The notes under the pieces: model-generated
What the model was told of the DNA's origin: nothing
Seen by the model: only the letters and a program-made list of their open reading frames with translations
Database searches by the model: none
Shown: one piece after another, positions 1 to 8,930 of the stretch
Layout: each line of letters starts with the position of its first letter
Numbering within the stretch: position 1 is the stretch's first letter
Origin: Brevibacterium oceani
GTDB taxonomy: Bacteria; Actinomycetota; Actinomycetes; Actinomycetales; Brevibacteriaceae
DNA length: 64,000 nucleotides
Direction: 5' to 3'
Assembly (NCBI RefSeq): GCF_013623835.1
Contig: NZ_JABKDE010000004.1
Coordinates: forward strand, 434,001-498,000
Program-made: the position numbers and the translations under genes

Positions 1-1
1 C

Positions 2-298
2 ACGGACCTGCGCGAACGCGTTCCGACCCTGCCCGTGCTCTACGTGCGGGCCGCTGCCGCCGACGGTGATGATTCCGCCGCAGAGGTGGTGCGCCTCCTC
101 GATGAGGATTTGAGCTCCGACGTCGCCTTGGAGACCGCTCGGGCCGCCCTGGCCGCGCACCCCGTGACCGAACGTGCCCGCGCCGAGGCTCTGCGCTGGG
201 CCGATGAGGCGAAGGTCGCCCTCGCACCGCTGCCGGCAGGACAGGTGAAAGACTCCCTGTTCGCGTTCGCCGACTCCGTCGTCGCCCGCACCTCCTGA
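2..298 (+). CDS. Polyprenyl diphosphate synthase, C-terminal end (partial)
   Basis: The reading frame is open from base 2 and ends at a TGA, so only the last ~98 residues of the gene lie in the window; its true start is upstream. The fragment begins TDLRE-VPTLPVLYV and ends in the helical tail PLPAGQVKDSLFAFADSVVARTS, which matches the C-terminus of long-chain trans-isoprenyl diphosphate synthases (heptaprenyl/octaprenyl type) as I know them from actinobacteria. Those enzymes condense isopentenyl diphosphate onto an allylic primer to make the menaquinone side chain. The two aspartate-rich motifs that would prove activity are outside the window. The next gene starts about 60 bp downstream on the same strand. 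Confidence 0.8.
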   Translation, partial: TDLRERVPTLPVLYVRAAAADGDDSAAEVVRLLDEDLSSDVALETARAALAAHPVTERARAEALRWADEAKVALAPLPAGQVKDSLFAFADSVVARTS

Positions 299-357
299 AC
301 TTCTCTGGCTGAATTCTCCGTTCCGCATCACCGCGGCCGAAGCAAGGACGAACAGCG

Positions 358-1425
358 ATGACCAGCCCCACGGCACCGGTGCCCTCACACTCCTCACGAC
401 GACTGGCTCCCGCCGATTGGATCGGCCTGGGCGTCCTCGTCGCAGTCCTCGTGGTGGGGCTGAGCTGGTCGAAATGGCTGCCCTACTGGGATAAGGCCCG
501 GACGATGAGCCAGACCTCGATGTGGGACGGAGGCCCGCTCTTCGACGCGGCCGGCGACACGATCTCGTTCGCCGGGGCCTGGGACTTCACGCTCGTGTAC
601 TTCACCGCCGTGTGGAAGGCGCTGCTCGTGGCACTGCTCGTCGCCGCGGCCATCGATGCCCTCGTGCCTCGCGGTTGGCTGGCCCGGCTGCTCAACCGTC
701 GCAGCCACACGGGCCAGGCCCTCGTCGGAGCCGCCCTGTCCACGCCGAGCATGATGTGCACCTGCTGTGCGGCACCCGTCGCCGCGGGTCTGCGCGACAC
801 CGGGGTGAGACGATCCGCGGCGCTGGCGTACTGGGTCGGCAATCCGCTGCTCAATCCGGCCGTGCTCATCTTCTTGGCCCTCGTCCTGCCCTGGCAGTAC
901 GTGGCCGTGCGCATCGTCTTCGCCCTCCTCATCGCCGTCGGCGCCAGCGCGCTCATCGGACGGTGGATCACGGGAGGCGCCGAGGCTGCGCCCGACCCGA
1001 GCCCCACCTCGCCGAGGCTGCCCTCCCTGCCCGTGCGCTACCTTCGGTCGCTGGGCCGGTTCACACTCATCCTCGTGCCCGAGCACCTCGCACTCGTCTT
1101 CCTCGTCGGGCTGCTCGCTCCGTGGCTGACCGGAGTCTACGGACTCGAAGCGCAGCTGGGTGCCGGCGCGGTGCTCGTGGCGGCGATCGTGGCGACGCTG
1201 CTCGTCATCCCGACCGGGGGAGAGATCCCGATCATCCTCACCTTCCTGCCGCTGGGGGTCGGTGCCGGCGTCACCGGTGTCCTGCTCATCGCCCTGCCGG
1301 CCCTGAGCATTCCGTCGATGGTCATGGTCGGCAAGGCGATGGGATGGAAGACGACCGCGGCGATGGGTGCCGCCGTAGCGGTGGTCGCGATGCTCGCCGG
1401 AGGAGTGCTGGCGGTGCTGAGCTGA
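358..1425 (+). CDS. Permease of the DUF318/ArsP-like family
   Basis: This 355-residue protein has about eight to ten hydrophobic segments. A central motif, STPSMMCTCCAAPVAAGLR, is followed by YWVGNPLLNPAVLIF, the kind of Cys-containing and NP-containing half-repeat seen in the UPF0718/DUF318 permeases, a group that includes ArsP-type organoarsenical exporters. The second half repeats the pattern (IPTGGEIPIILTFLPLGVGAG). Established knowledge gives only a general role in export of metal or metalloid compounds; nothing here identifies the substrate. The CCA cysteines could bind a thiophilic ligand, which is inference. The ATG follows the sequence AGCAAGGACGAACAGCG, with AAGGA as a reasonable ribosome binding site. 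No metal-responsive regulator is adjacent. Confidence 0.72.
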   Translation: MTSPTAPVPSHSSRRLAPADWIGLGVLVAVLVVGLSWSKWLPYWDKARTMSQTSMWDGGPLFDAAGDTISFAGAWDFTLVYFTAVWKALLVALLVAAAIDALVPRGWLARLLNRRSHTGQALVGAALSTPSMMCTCCAAPVAAGLRDTGVRRSAALAYWVGNPLLNPAVLIFLALVLPWQYVAVRIVFALLIAVGASALIGRWITGGAEAAPDPSPTSPRLPSLPVRYLRSLGRFTLILVPEHLALVFLVGLLAPWLTGVYGLEAQLGAGAVLVAAIVATLLVIPTGGEIPIILTFLPLGVGAGVTGVLLIALPALSIPSMVMVGKAMGWKTTAAMGAAVAVVAMLAGGVLAVLS

Positions 1426-1541
1426 TCCACGGTCGGTGTCGGCCGCCTCGGCGAGGTTGGCTGCGGTTTCGGCGGACCGAGCCGGGGCGCGCCCCGGTCG
1501 GATTCGATGCCCGCTGGCGCGGTCGACCGTCGGCCGGTGCC

Positions 1542-2462
1542 TCAGCCGATGCGAGGATGCCTGCGCGACTGGCGGATCATGTCTGTGCACAGCAGGATGA
1601 CGGCGATCCAGATGATGAGGAAGCCGATCCACCTCGTCGTCGACATCGTCTCACCGAAGACGGCGACACCGAGGATGAACTGCATCGTCGGGGCTATGTA
1701 CTGCAGCATGCCCACCCACGACAGGGGGATCCTGCGCGCGGCGGCACCGAAGAGGATGAGGGGAATTGCCGTGAGGGGGCCGGTGGCCAGGAGGATGACC
1801 ACGTGCCATGCACCGAAGCCGGTGAAGGTGCCGACACCCTGGGAAGCGAGGTAGAGCAGGAAGCCGATACTCGGGATGGTGAGCACGGCGGTCTCGACCG
1901 TCATGCCCTCGAGTGCACCGACGGTCCCGCCGACCTTGTTCTTCACGAGGCCGTAGAGGCCGAAGGAGAGTGCGACGGTGAGGGCGAGGTAGGGGAATCG
2001 GCCGAGGCCGAGTCCGACGACGATGACGGCGACGGCACCGACGCCCACCGCGGCCCACTGGAGTGGGCGCAGCTTCTCCTTGAGCAGGATCACGCCGAGG
2101 CCGATCGAGATGAGCGGATTGAGGTAGTACCCCAGAGAGATCTCGACGAGGTGGCCGGACTCGATCCCGTAGACGTACGTCGTCCAGTTGATCGCGATGA
2201 GGACTGACGCCAGTGCGAGCAGGCCGAATGTCCGTCCCGAGCGCACGATCTTCCATGTGCGGACGAAGCCCCTGGCGAAGAAGAGGAGGACGGCGCAGAA
2301 GATCAGCGACCAGATGATGCGATGGGCGACGATCTCGAACGCGCCGGTCGGGGCGGCCGCAGCGAAGAGGAGGGGGATGAGCCCCCAGATGATGTAGGCA
2401 GAGGTTCCATATCCCAGTCCGACGCGCCGGAACGCGGACTCATCAGGTGCAGAGGCGATCAC
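1542..2462 (-). CDS. rarD: RarD-type drug/metabolite (EamA) transporter
   Basis: The 306-residue protein has about ten transmembrane helices. It opens with YGTSAYIIWGLIPLLFAA and continues EIVAHRIIWSL, the signature start of RarD proteins, which are inner-membrane EamA-family transporters of unknown substrate. The central stretch INWTTYVYGIESGHLVEISLGYYLNPL is also typical of RarD. The length is normal for the family. The start codon is GTG, and a TAGACT hexamer on the same strand lies exactly 6 bases upstream with no Shine-Dalgarno sequence, so the transcript is probably leaderless. The gene is divergent from the ferredoxin reductase gene at 2612. Confidence 0.85.
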   Translation of the reverse strand: MIASAPDESAFRRVGLGYGTSAYIIWGLIPLLFAAAAPTGAFEIVAHRIIWSLIFCAVLLFFARGFVRTWKIVRSGRTFGLLALASVLIAINWTTYVYGIESGHLVEISLGYYLNPLISIGLGVILLKEKLRPLQWAAVGVGAVAVIVVGLGLGRFPYLALTVALSFGLYGLVKNKVGGTVGALEGMTVETAVLTIPSIGFLLYLASQGVGTFTGFGAWHVVILLATGPLTAIPLILFGAAARRIPLSWVGMLQYIAPTMQFILGVAVFGETMSTTRWIGFLIIWIAVILLCTDMIRQSRRHPRIG

Positions 2463-2468
2463 AGAGTG

Positions 2469-2474
2469 AGTCTA
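2469..2474 (-). promoter_or_regulatory. Putative -10 box of a leaderless rarD promoter
   Basis: On the minus strand TAGACT is followed by six bases and then the GTG start of rarD. No ribosome binding site fits in the gap, so transcription would begin at or next to the start codon. No clear -35 hexamer was found. Confidence 0.5.
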
Positions 2475-2611
2475 GGGAACTCCCAGACTTCTCGCGAGTC
2501 GTTCCGACAGCTGGTATGGGCCGAGGGTGGAGTGCGAGTTTGGTCACGTCGTTGTAAGGATTGCCTACATTGGCGATAGACTCGGGGTCGACTGACTAGA
2601 GAGGTGTGAGA

Positions 2612-4030
2612 ATGACTCGTCCCTTCCGGGTGGCAATCGTAGGCGCCGGTCCTGCCGGGATCTACGCTGCTGATCTCATGGCGAAGGCCGAACGCGACTT
2701 CGATCTGAGTATCGATCTCTTCGATCGTCTGCCGACTCCCTTCGGCCTCGTCCGCTACGGAGTTGCCCCCGACCATCCGCGGATCAAGGGCATCATCAAC
2801 GCGCTCATCAAGGTCCTCGACCGTGGTGACATCCGGCTGTTCACGAACGTCGAATACGGCGTCGACCTCCATCTCGAAGAGCTCACCGACCGCTATGACG
2901 CCGTCATCTTCTCCACCGGCTGCTTCGTCGATGCCGCCCTCGATCTGCCCGGCATCGATCTGCCCGGCTCCTATGGGGCCGCGGACTTCGTCAACTGGTA
3001 CGACTCCCATCCCGACGTAGGCCAGACCTGGCCGCTGGATGCCGAGCGGGTCGCGGTCATCGGCAACGGCAATGTCGCCCTCGACGTGGCGCGTGTGCTG
3101 GCGAAGCAGGCTGATGACATGCACACCACGGAGATCCCCGATCACGTCTACGAGGGCCTGAAGTCCTCGCAGGTCACCGACGTCCACGTGTTCGGCCGTC
3201 GCGGGCCGGCGCAGGCGAAGTTCACCCCATTGGAGCTGCGGGAGCTCGGACATGTCAAGGACGTCGACATCATCGTCTACCCCGAAGACTTCGAGTTCGA
3301 CGAGGGCTCCATGGAGGCCATCGAGTCGAGCAATCAGGTCAAGCAGGTGGCGAAGACCCTCACTGACTTCACGATGCGTGAGGAGACGGGAGCGAAGCGT
3401 CGCCTCCACCTGCACTTCCTCCACGCACCGGTGGCCATCCTCGGCGAGGACCGGGTGACCGGTCTGCGCACCGAGCGCATGGAGCTCGACGGGTCCGGCG
3501 GAGTCAACGGGACCGGAGCCTTCCACGACTGGGAGCTCGACGCGGTCTACCGCGCGGTCGGCTATGCCGGCACGCAGCTGCCGCAGCTGCCCTTCGATGA
3601 CCGCAGACGAGTGATCCCCAACCACGAGGGGCGGGTCGTCGACGCCGACGATCAGACACAGGCCGCCGGGGCCGATGTCGTCCAGGGCGTCTACGCCACC
3701 GGGTGGATCAAGCGCGGACCCGTCGGGCTCATCGGCCACACGAAGGGTGATGCGCTCGAGACGATCGGACATGTCTTCGCCGACCGTGAGGCCGGGGCGC
3801 TCACCGAACCGGTGTACCCCGACGAGTCGGCGATCGTCGACCTCCTCGAGTCCAAGGGCATCGACTACGTCGACTGGGAGGGCTACCACCGCGTAGAGGC
3901 CGCCGAGAAGGCCGCCGGCGAGGCCGAGGGCCGCGAACGGATCAAGCTCGCCACCCGCGAGGCGATGCTCATTGAGGCACGCGGACATGTCACCTCCGAG
4001 TCAGTCGGCCAGTCTGCCTCCGGTCACTGA
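2612..4030 (+). CDS. fprA: Ferredoxin--NADP+ reductase, FprA type
   Basis: This 472-residue flavoprotein transfers electrons between NADPH and ferredoxin, usually to feed cytochrome P450s or other reductive enzymes. An N-terminal FAD Rossmann motif GAGPAG lies at residues 11-16, followed by TPFGLVRYGVAPDHPRIK. A second dinucleotide-binding motif, GNGNVALDVAR, at 151-161 and RRGPAQAKFT at about 196-205 fit the NADPH site of the adrenodoxin-reductase-like FprA family. GWIKRGPVGLIGHTK near residue 375 is also typical. I chose the ATG at 2612 over the in-frame GTG at 2606 because GAGAGG at 2599-2604 sits at proper distance only from 2612. No ferredoxin or P450 gene is nearby. A 19-bp tandem repeat begins just after the stop codon. 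Confidence 0.9.
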   Translation: MTRPFRVAIVGAGPAGIYAADLMAKAERDFDLSIDLFDRLPTPFGLVRYGVAPDHPRIKGIINALIKVLDRGDIRLFTNVEYGVDLHLEELTDRYDAVIFSTGCFVDAALDLPGIDLPGSYGAADFVNWYDSHPDVGQTWPLDAERVAVIGNGNVALDVARVLAKQADDMHTTEIPDHVYEGLKSSQVTDVHVFGRRGPAQAKFTPLELRELGHVKDVDIIVYPEDFEFDEGSMEAIESSNQVKQVAKTLTDFTMREETGAKRRLHLHFLHAPVAILGEDRVTGLRTERMELDGSGGVNGTGAFHDWELDAVYRAVGYAGTQLPQLPFDDRRRVIPNHEGRVVDADDQTQAAGADVVQGVYATGWIKRGPVGLIGHTKGDALETIGHVFADREAGALTEPVYPDESAIVDLLESKGIDYVDWEGYHRVEAAEKAAGEAEGRERIKLATREAMLIEARGHVTSESVGQSASGH

Positions 4031-4347
4031 TTCTGTCGCTGCGTTCGCCACCGGTCACTGCGTCCGTCATCGGTCGCTGTGTCAGCCACCGGTCACTGCG
4101 TCCGCCACCGGTCGCTGTGTCCGCCACCGGGTTTTCGGGCAGTCCGGGCCATCCCGCACCGTTTCCGTCACACCGCACCGGGGGCGGCACGTCCTACACT
4201 CCGACCGCCATCCGGCACCGGCAGCGTCATCTCCACCCGGTGCACCGGGGTGACGAGTCGTTGCCGGTGTGGGATGGTCCCGACGCGTAGAGTCGGAAAC
4301 GTCCACTGCGCACCGGTGTGCGCGCCGAAAACAGGCAGGGAGGCCCC
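4031..4347. other. Intergenic region with 19-bp tandem repeats
   Basis: About 317 bases separate fprA from the alarmone synthetase gene. The left part is a tandem repeat (separate entry). The rest is GC-rich and without a convincing ORF. TACACT near 4195 and TAGAGT at 4288 could be -10 boxes for the downstream gene, but neither has a well-placed -35 element. Confidence 0.5.
4048..4130 (+). repeat. 19-bp tandem repeat, four units plus a partial
   Basis: Four head-to-tail units of 19 bases occupy 4048-4066, 4067-4085, 4086-4104 and 4105-4123, with a 7-base fifth start at 4124-4130. The consensus is CCACCGGTCRCTGYGTCCG. Units alternate between a CACTGC form and a CGCTGT form, so the array is also a 38-bp unit repeated twice. 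The end of fprA itself (CCTCCGGTCACTGA, including its stop codon) resembles the unit. There are no spacers, so it is not a CRISPR array. Confidence 0.9.
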
Positions 4348-5274
4348 GTGAGCCAAGAATCGGAGCTGAGAACGGTCGTCGAACGCGCCTATGTCGAACG
4401 CCTCGACGCCTGGCAGACGGCGGCCGTGCGGATCAAGCATTGGCTCAAAGAACAGCAGAAGGGCCTGCTCAAGGACAAGGACATCTCCCGCCTCGACGTC
4501 GACGGGCATCGGATCAAGGACGCCGCGAGGACCCTGGCCAAGCTGACCGAGAAGTTCGATGAGGATCCGCTGCTGGAGGTCCGCGACACCGACGATGTCG
4601 AGGACCAGATCCGCGACATCGTCGGCGTCAAGGTGCTGTGCAAGTCCCCGCGCGATCAGAAGATGATGTTCGCGGCCCTGCGCGACCCCGAACAGCTCGG
4701 CTCCTTCGACCTCATCGAGTCGCGGGACTACACGAATCCTCCGAAGGCGAGCGGCTACCGAGCCTGCCACGTCATTCTCCGCATCCCCTCTGACCAGGGG
4801 CAGCCGGTCTTCGCCGAAATCCAGGTCAAGACCCGACTCCAGGATGCCTGGAGCGAACTGACCCATGAGGACATGTACAAACCGGGTGCGGCGATGAAGC
4901 CGAGCAAGCTGCACGGGGAATTCGCCCGGGCGATGGCGAACATGCTGGCCACGGTCGATGACATGGCCGACACCCTGGCCGTCGAGCTCACCGTGCTGAC
5001 CGACCCCGAACACGAACTCGACCCCGTGGCGCTGCGCGAGCAGCAGAGCGCCATCGACGTCAGAGTGCGGGCCACCGGACCCAAATACGCACTGGCGGTC
5101 GACGGTTCGGGCCGCCAGGGCCTCATCCCGGCCTTCGCCGTGCGCAAACTCAGCGAGGTCAAGGGCACCATCAAGGTCAACGACTTCATCGCCGTCGACG
5201 ATCGCCTGCGAGTCAGTGTGGAGGAGGACTCGAAAGGCCTGTACTACATTCCCCTCGAACTGCCCCGAGGCTGA
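4348..5274 (+). CDS. Small RelA/SpoT-type (p)ppGpp synthetase
   Basis: This 308-residue protein carries a synthetase domain but no hydrolase, TGS or ACT domain. It has HRIKDAARTLAKL near residue 52, the ATP-binding side, then DIVGVKVLC, DYTNPPKASGYRACH and EIQVKTRLQDAWSELTHEDMYK. These correspond to the pyrophosphate-transfer and nucleotide-binding motifs of small alarmone synthetases, which make (p)ppGpp from ATP and GTP/GDP. The arginine normally found in the DIxGxR motif is lysine here. About 100 residues follow the catalytic domain and end in a beta-rich stretch, which is unusual compared with short RelP/RelQ enzymes. The GTG at 4348 is preferred over 4318 because GGGAGG at 4338-4343 precedes it. 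Its partner or trigger cannot be told from context. Confidence 0.8.
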   Translation: MSQESELRTVVERAYVERLDAWQTAAVRIKHWLKEQQKGLLKDKDISRLDVDGHRIKDAARTLAKLTEKFDEDPLLEVRDTDDVEDQIRDIVGVKVLCKSPRDQKMMFAALRDPEQLGSFDLIESRDYTNPPKASGYRACHVILRIPSDQGQPVFAEIQVKTRLQDAWSELTHEDMYKPGAAMKPSKLHGEFARAMANMLATVDDMADTLAVELTVLTDPEHELDPVALREQQSAIDVRVRATGPKYALAVDGSGRQGLIPAFAVRKLSEVKGTIKVNDFIAVDDRLRVSVEEDSKGLYYIPLELPRG

Positions 5275-5280
5275 GACGAC

Positions 5281-5313
5281 AGCCGGGCGGGAGGTTCGTC
5301 CTCCCGCCCGGCT
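5281..5313. terminator. Bidirectional hairpin terminator
   Basis: A 14-bp perfect stem, AGCCGGGCGGGAGG pairing with CCTCCCGCCCGGCT around the loop TTCGT, lies between the convergent alarmone synthetase and metE genes. No long T tract follows, as is common in high-GC actinobacteria. Confidence 0.75.
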
Positions 5314-5392
5314 CAGCGGCGTTGCCTCTCCTCACGGCGCGGGGGCTCGTCCTTCGTCCCGGCGCCGAGTGCTGCCTCACTCTTCGTCCGAA

Positions 5393-7711
5393 TCAGACCG
5401 TGACCGTTTCCGTCTTCCGCGAGAGGACGGCATCACGGGCGGCGACGAGGTTGGCCAGCGAGGCGCGGACCTCTGAGTAGCCGCGGGTCTTGAGCCCGCA
5501 GTCGGGGTTGATCCACAGCCGCTCGGCCGGAACCTTCGCCAATGCGGCATCGATGAGCTCGGTGAGCTCGGGTACCGAAGGCACCCTCGGCGAATGGATG
5601 TCGTAGACGCCGGGCCCGATCCCGCGCACGAAGTCGAAATCGGCGATGTCGTCGAGCACCTCCATCCGTGACCGGGCCGCCTCGATGCTCGTGACATCGG
5701 CGTCGAGGGCGTTGATCGCGTCGATGATCTCCCCGAACTCCGAATAGCACAGATGGGTGTGGATCTGCGTTCCTGCAGCGACTCGGGAATTGACGAGTCG
5801 GAACGAGCGGACCGACCAGTCGAGGTACGCCGCCCGGTCGGCCTCCCGCAGCGGCAGGAGCTCTCGCAGGGCCGGCTCATCGACCTGGACGATGCCGATG
5901 CCGGCCGCTTCGAGGTCGGCGACCTCGTCCGAGAGCGCCAGGGCGATCTGATCGGCCGATTCGGCCAAGGACACGTCATCGCGGACGAAGGACCATGCGA
6001 GGATCGTCACCGGGCCGGTGAGCATGCCCTTGACGAGTCGCCGGGTCTGCGTCGCGGTGTACGTCGACCACTCGACGGTGATCGGCGCCGGCCGAGAGAC
6101 ATCACCGAAGAGGATCGGCGGCCGGGTGCAGCGCGAGCCGTAGGACTGCACCCAGCCGTTGTCCGTGGTAGCGAACCCGTCGAGGTTCTCTGCGAAGTAC
6201 TGGACCATATCATTGCGTTCGGGCTCGCCGTGGACGATGACATCGAGTCCGAGGTCCTCCTGCAGCGCCACGACCCGATCGATCTCCGCCTTCATCGCCG
6301 CTTCGTACGCGGTGTCATCGATCCGCGACGCCCGATGATCGGCACGCGCCCGACGCACCTCGGCCGTCTGCGGGAACGATCCGATGGTCGTCGTCGGCAG
6401 AGACGGGATCTCAAGGGCGGCCTGTGCCTCCCGCCTCGTCGCATAGTCGGTGCGGAAGCCGTCATCATCGGCCAGGGCTGCGGTGCGGGCAGCCACCTCG
6501 GCGTTGTGGACCCGCGCCGACTCGGCCCGGGTGCGGCGGGCACGATCCGAACGGTTGAATGCCTCGGTGCGGGCCTCGGCCCCGGAGGACAGGGCGGTCG
6601 ACAGTGCTTCGATCTCGGTGACCTTCTCCTCGGCGAAGGACAGCCAGGAGGCGACGTCGACCGGGAGGGCGGACTCGTTGGCCACGGTGTAGGGCACGTG
6701 GAGGAGGGAGGTCGAGGTCGAGACGCTCAGCGATTCGCGTCCCAGACCGGTGAGCACGCCGAGGCTCTCTTCCAGGTCAGCTGCCCACACGTTGCGTCCG
6801 TCGACGATGCCGGCGACAAGGTGGGTCGACTCGGGCACCTCGGCGGCCACGCGGTCGAGGTACCCCGGGTCGATGCTGCGGGTGGCCGCGGAGATGTCGA
6901 CGCCGAGGGCATCGATGCCCGAGGTCGCCAGTGCCGAGAGTCCGGACCGCAGGGTCCCGTACGGGGCGGTGACGAAGATCTTCGGATGCGTGCTCGCCCC
7001 GGACAGGACGGCATAGGCACGACCGGCCGCCTCGGCGAGCTGCTCATCGGAGAGGCCGGGGACGTCGGTGACCAGCGCCGGCTCATCGAGCTGGACCCAC
7101 TCGACGCCGGCGGCGGCGAGGATGGAGATGACGTCGAGGTAGACGGCCGTGAGTTCCTCGAGCCGATCCAGCGGCGAGGTGGTGGTGCCCGGCGCTGTCT
7201 TCGCCAGGGTGAGCAGGGTGACCGGCCCGACGAGTACGGGACGGACGAGGTGGCCGGCGGTCCTGGCTTCGGAGACGAGGGAGAGCAGATGCTGCGGGTG
7301 GGCCCTGAACGTCGTCGAGTCCTCGAGTTCGGGCACGAGGTAGTGGTAGTTTGTGTCGAACCATTTCGTCATCTCGAGTGGGGAACGCTGATCGGTTCCG
7401 CGGGCGAGGGCGAAGTATTCGTCGAGGTCGAAATCGGTGCCGGTCGTCTCTGAGGGGATGAGACCGACGCTCAGTGCGGTGTCGAGGACGTGATCGTAGT
7501 GACTGTAGGACACGGGGATCGCGTAGTCCTCGGTGAGACCGAGCGCATGCAGCCGATGGTAGGTGTCGATGCGCAGGGTGTGCACGGCCTGGGCGAATTC
7601 AGCGGCGTCGATGCGGCCGGACCAATAGGATTCGAGGGCCTTCTTCTGTTCGCGTCGCGGTCCGATGCGCGGGTAGCCGGTGATCGTTGCCTGTGGGAAT
7701 TCGGTGGTCAT
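5393..7711 (-). CDS. metE: Cobalamin-independent methionine synthase MetE
   Basis: The 772-residue enzyme transfers a methyl group from 5-methyltetrahydropteroyltriglutamate to homocysteine, the last step of methionine synthesis. It starts TTEFPQATITGYPRIGPRREQKKALESYW, the usual MetE N-terminus. The C-terminal barrel holds the zinc ligands His653, Cys655 (IHTHLCYSEF), Glu677 (SIEAAR) and Cys738 (NPDCGLKTRG), with the same spacing as E. coli His641/Cys643/Glu665/Cys726. The ATG at 7711 is favoured over upstream codons because AGAAGGAAG precedes it and the family begins here. It overlaps the metF stop by 4 bases (ATGA), so metF and metE are translationally coupled and the methyl donor is made next to its user. 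Confidence 0.96.
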   Translation of the reverse strand: MTTEFPQATITGYPRIGPRREQKKALESYWSGRIDAAEFAQAVHTLRIDTYHRLHALGLTEDYAIPVSYSHYDHVLDTALSVGLIPSETTGTDFDLDEYFALARGTDQRSPLEMTKWFDTNYHYLVPELEDSTTFRAHPQHLLSLVSEARTAGHLVRPVLVGPVTLLTLAKTAPGTTTSPLDRLEELTAVYLDVISILAAAGVEWVQLDEPALVTDVPGLSDEQLAEAAGRAYAVLSGASTHPKIFVTAPYGTLRSGLSALATSGIDALGVDISAATRSIDPGYLDRVAAEVPESTHLVAGIVDGRNVWAADLEESLGVLTGLGRESLSVSTSTSLLHVPYTVANESALPVDVASWLSFAEEKVTEIEALSTALSSGAEARTEAFNRSDRARRTRAESARVHNAEVAARTAALADDDGFRTDYATRREAQAALEIPSLPTTTIGSFPQTAEVRRARADHRASRIDDTAYEAAMKAEIDRVVALQEDLGLDVIVHGEPERNDMVQYFAENLDGFATTDNGWVQSYGSRCTRPPILFGDVSRPAPITVEWSTYTATQTRRLVKGMLTGPVTILAWSFVRDDVSLAESADQIALALSDEVADLEAAGIGIVQVDEPALRELLPLREADRAAYLDWSVRSFRLVNSRVAAGTQIHTHLCYSEFGEIIDAINALDADVTSIEAARSRMEVLDDIADFDFVRGIGPGVYDIHSPRVPSVPELTELIDAALAKVPAERLWINPDCGLKTRGYSEVRASLANLVAARDAVLSRKTETVTV

Positions 7712-8748
7712 GAATGTGCTTCCTTCTGTGTTGTGGTTTCGCTGTCGGTCGTCGGCGGCCACCGCCGAGGTGGCGGCGGGGGTGGGAATGAGGACACGGA
7801 TACTCCTTTGCCATCGAGTGCGGTGAGCAGCTCTTCGGTGGTAGTCAGGTCGTTGAAGGTGTAGAAGTGGAGGCCGTCGGCTCCCTGGTCGAGGATCGCG
7901 GCGGTGTGCTCGGCGGTGATCGCGAGCCCGATGCGTCGAGCGGCGGCGGCATCTCCGACATGATCGAAGCGGGCGATGAGGCGGTCGGGGACGGGGAGTC
8001 CGGAGAGGCGCCCCATCGTGTGCAGTCGCTTGAGATCGGTGATCGGCAGGATGCCGGGGATCATCGGAATGGTGATGCCGGCATGCTCGGCGCGACGGCG
8101 CAGCCTGGCATAGGCGTTCGGGTCGAAGAAGAGCTGCGTGATCGCGAAGTCGGCGCCGTTGCGCTGTTTGGCTGCCAGTACGTCGAGGTCCTCTTCCGGC
8201 CCCGTGGACTCGGGGTGCCCGGAAGGATAGGCGGCGACGCCGATGCCGAGACGTCCGGCGGCCAGCCGAGCGACGTTGTCGGTCTCGACGGTGCGCAGAA
8301 GCTGGACGAGGGCATCGGCGTGGGCGAGATGTCCGGGCGGCAGGTGCGATTCTCCGGCGGGAAGATCGCCGCGGATGGCGAGGAATCCACGGACTCCGAC
8401 GCCGAGGAGGTGGTCGATCCAGGGCAGCAGCTCCGCCTCGGTGCCGGCCGTGCAGGCCAGATGAGCCAGTGGCCGTAGGGAGGTGGTGGCGGTGATGTCG
8501 GCGATGAAGTCCGCGGTGCCCTGCAGCCAGCCGCTGTTGGCCGAGGAGGTCACGGCGAGGTAGTCGGGGCTCAGCGAGTCGAGGAAGGCCAACAGCTCGG
8601 GCAGACGTGTGGCCTGCTTCTCGGACCGGGGTGGGATGACCTCGAAGGACAGTGCCCGGCGCAGGCGGTGCCGGGCTGCCGGCTGCGATTCGATCGCGGA
8701 AGCCGGAGCCGAGGCGGAGATCCGCGGCGTGGTCAGTGTGGTGGACAT
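7708..8748 (-). CDS. metF: 5,10-methylenetetrahydrofolate reductase MetF
   Basis: The 346-residue flavoprotein reduces methylenetetrahydrofolate to 5-methyltetrahydrofolate, the methyl donor used by MetE encoded next to it. The core FEVIPPRSEKQATRLPELLAFLDSL..DYLAVT, the HLACTAGTEAEL segment and FLAIRGDLP are hallmarks of the MTHFR TIM barrel, with FAITQLFFDPNAY further on. The first ~30 residues are low in complexity and probably disordered. An AGGATGG-like ribosome binding site lies upstream of the ATG. The ~190 bases before the gene show no SAM riboswitch or S-box that I can recognise. Confidence 0.93.
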   Translation of the reverse strand: MSTTLTTPRISASAPASAIESQPAARHRLRRALSFEVIPPRSEKQATRLPELLAFLDSLSPDYLAVTSSANSGWLQGTADFIADITATTSLRPLAHLACTAGTEAELLPWIDHLLGVGVRGFLAIRGDLPAGESHLPPGHLAHADALVQLLRTVETDNVARLAAGRLGIGVAAYPSGHPESTGPEEDLDVLAAKQRNGADFAITQLFFDPNAYARLRRRAEHAGITIPMIPGILPITDLKRLHTMGRLSGLPVPDRLIARFDHVGDAAAARRIGLAITAEHTAAILDQGADGLHFYTFNDLTTTEELLTALDGKGVSVSSFPPPPPPRRWPPTTDSETTTQKEAHS

Positions 8749-8924
8749 GCCGCCATCCTCACAGCGGCGGCGGATGCGTGCGAGCCGAGCCGATGATCGG
8801 CGTCACAGCCCGTCACGTGAGGGTCAAGGAACGTACGGTTCGGTCAGAAGGCGACTCAGTTCGTCATAGTCGAGCAGCCGGGGGCCGGTTGGGGTATGGG
8901 GGAGTGCCCGTGGAATCTCACGCG

Positions 8925-8930
8925 TAGACT
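8925..8930 (+). promoter_or_regulatory. Putative -10 box of a leaderless promoter
   Basis: TAGACT ends six bases before the GTG at 8937. The spacing equals that seen at several other genes in the window and implies a leaderless transcript. Confidence 0.45.

Noticed and set aside
4048..4130. Possible CRISPR array
   Set aside because: Units are contiguous with no spacers, and no cas gene is in the window.
5753..7453. 566-codon frame antisense to metE
   Set aside because: The product is Gly/Arg/Asp-rich low-complexity sequence. All four MetE zinc ligands with the correct spacing are on the opposite strand.
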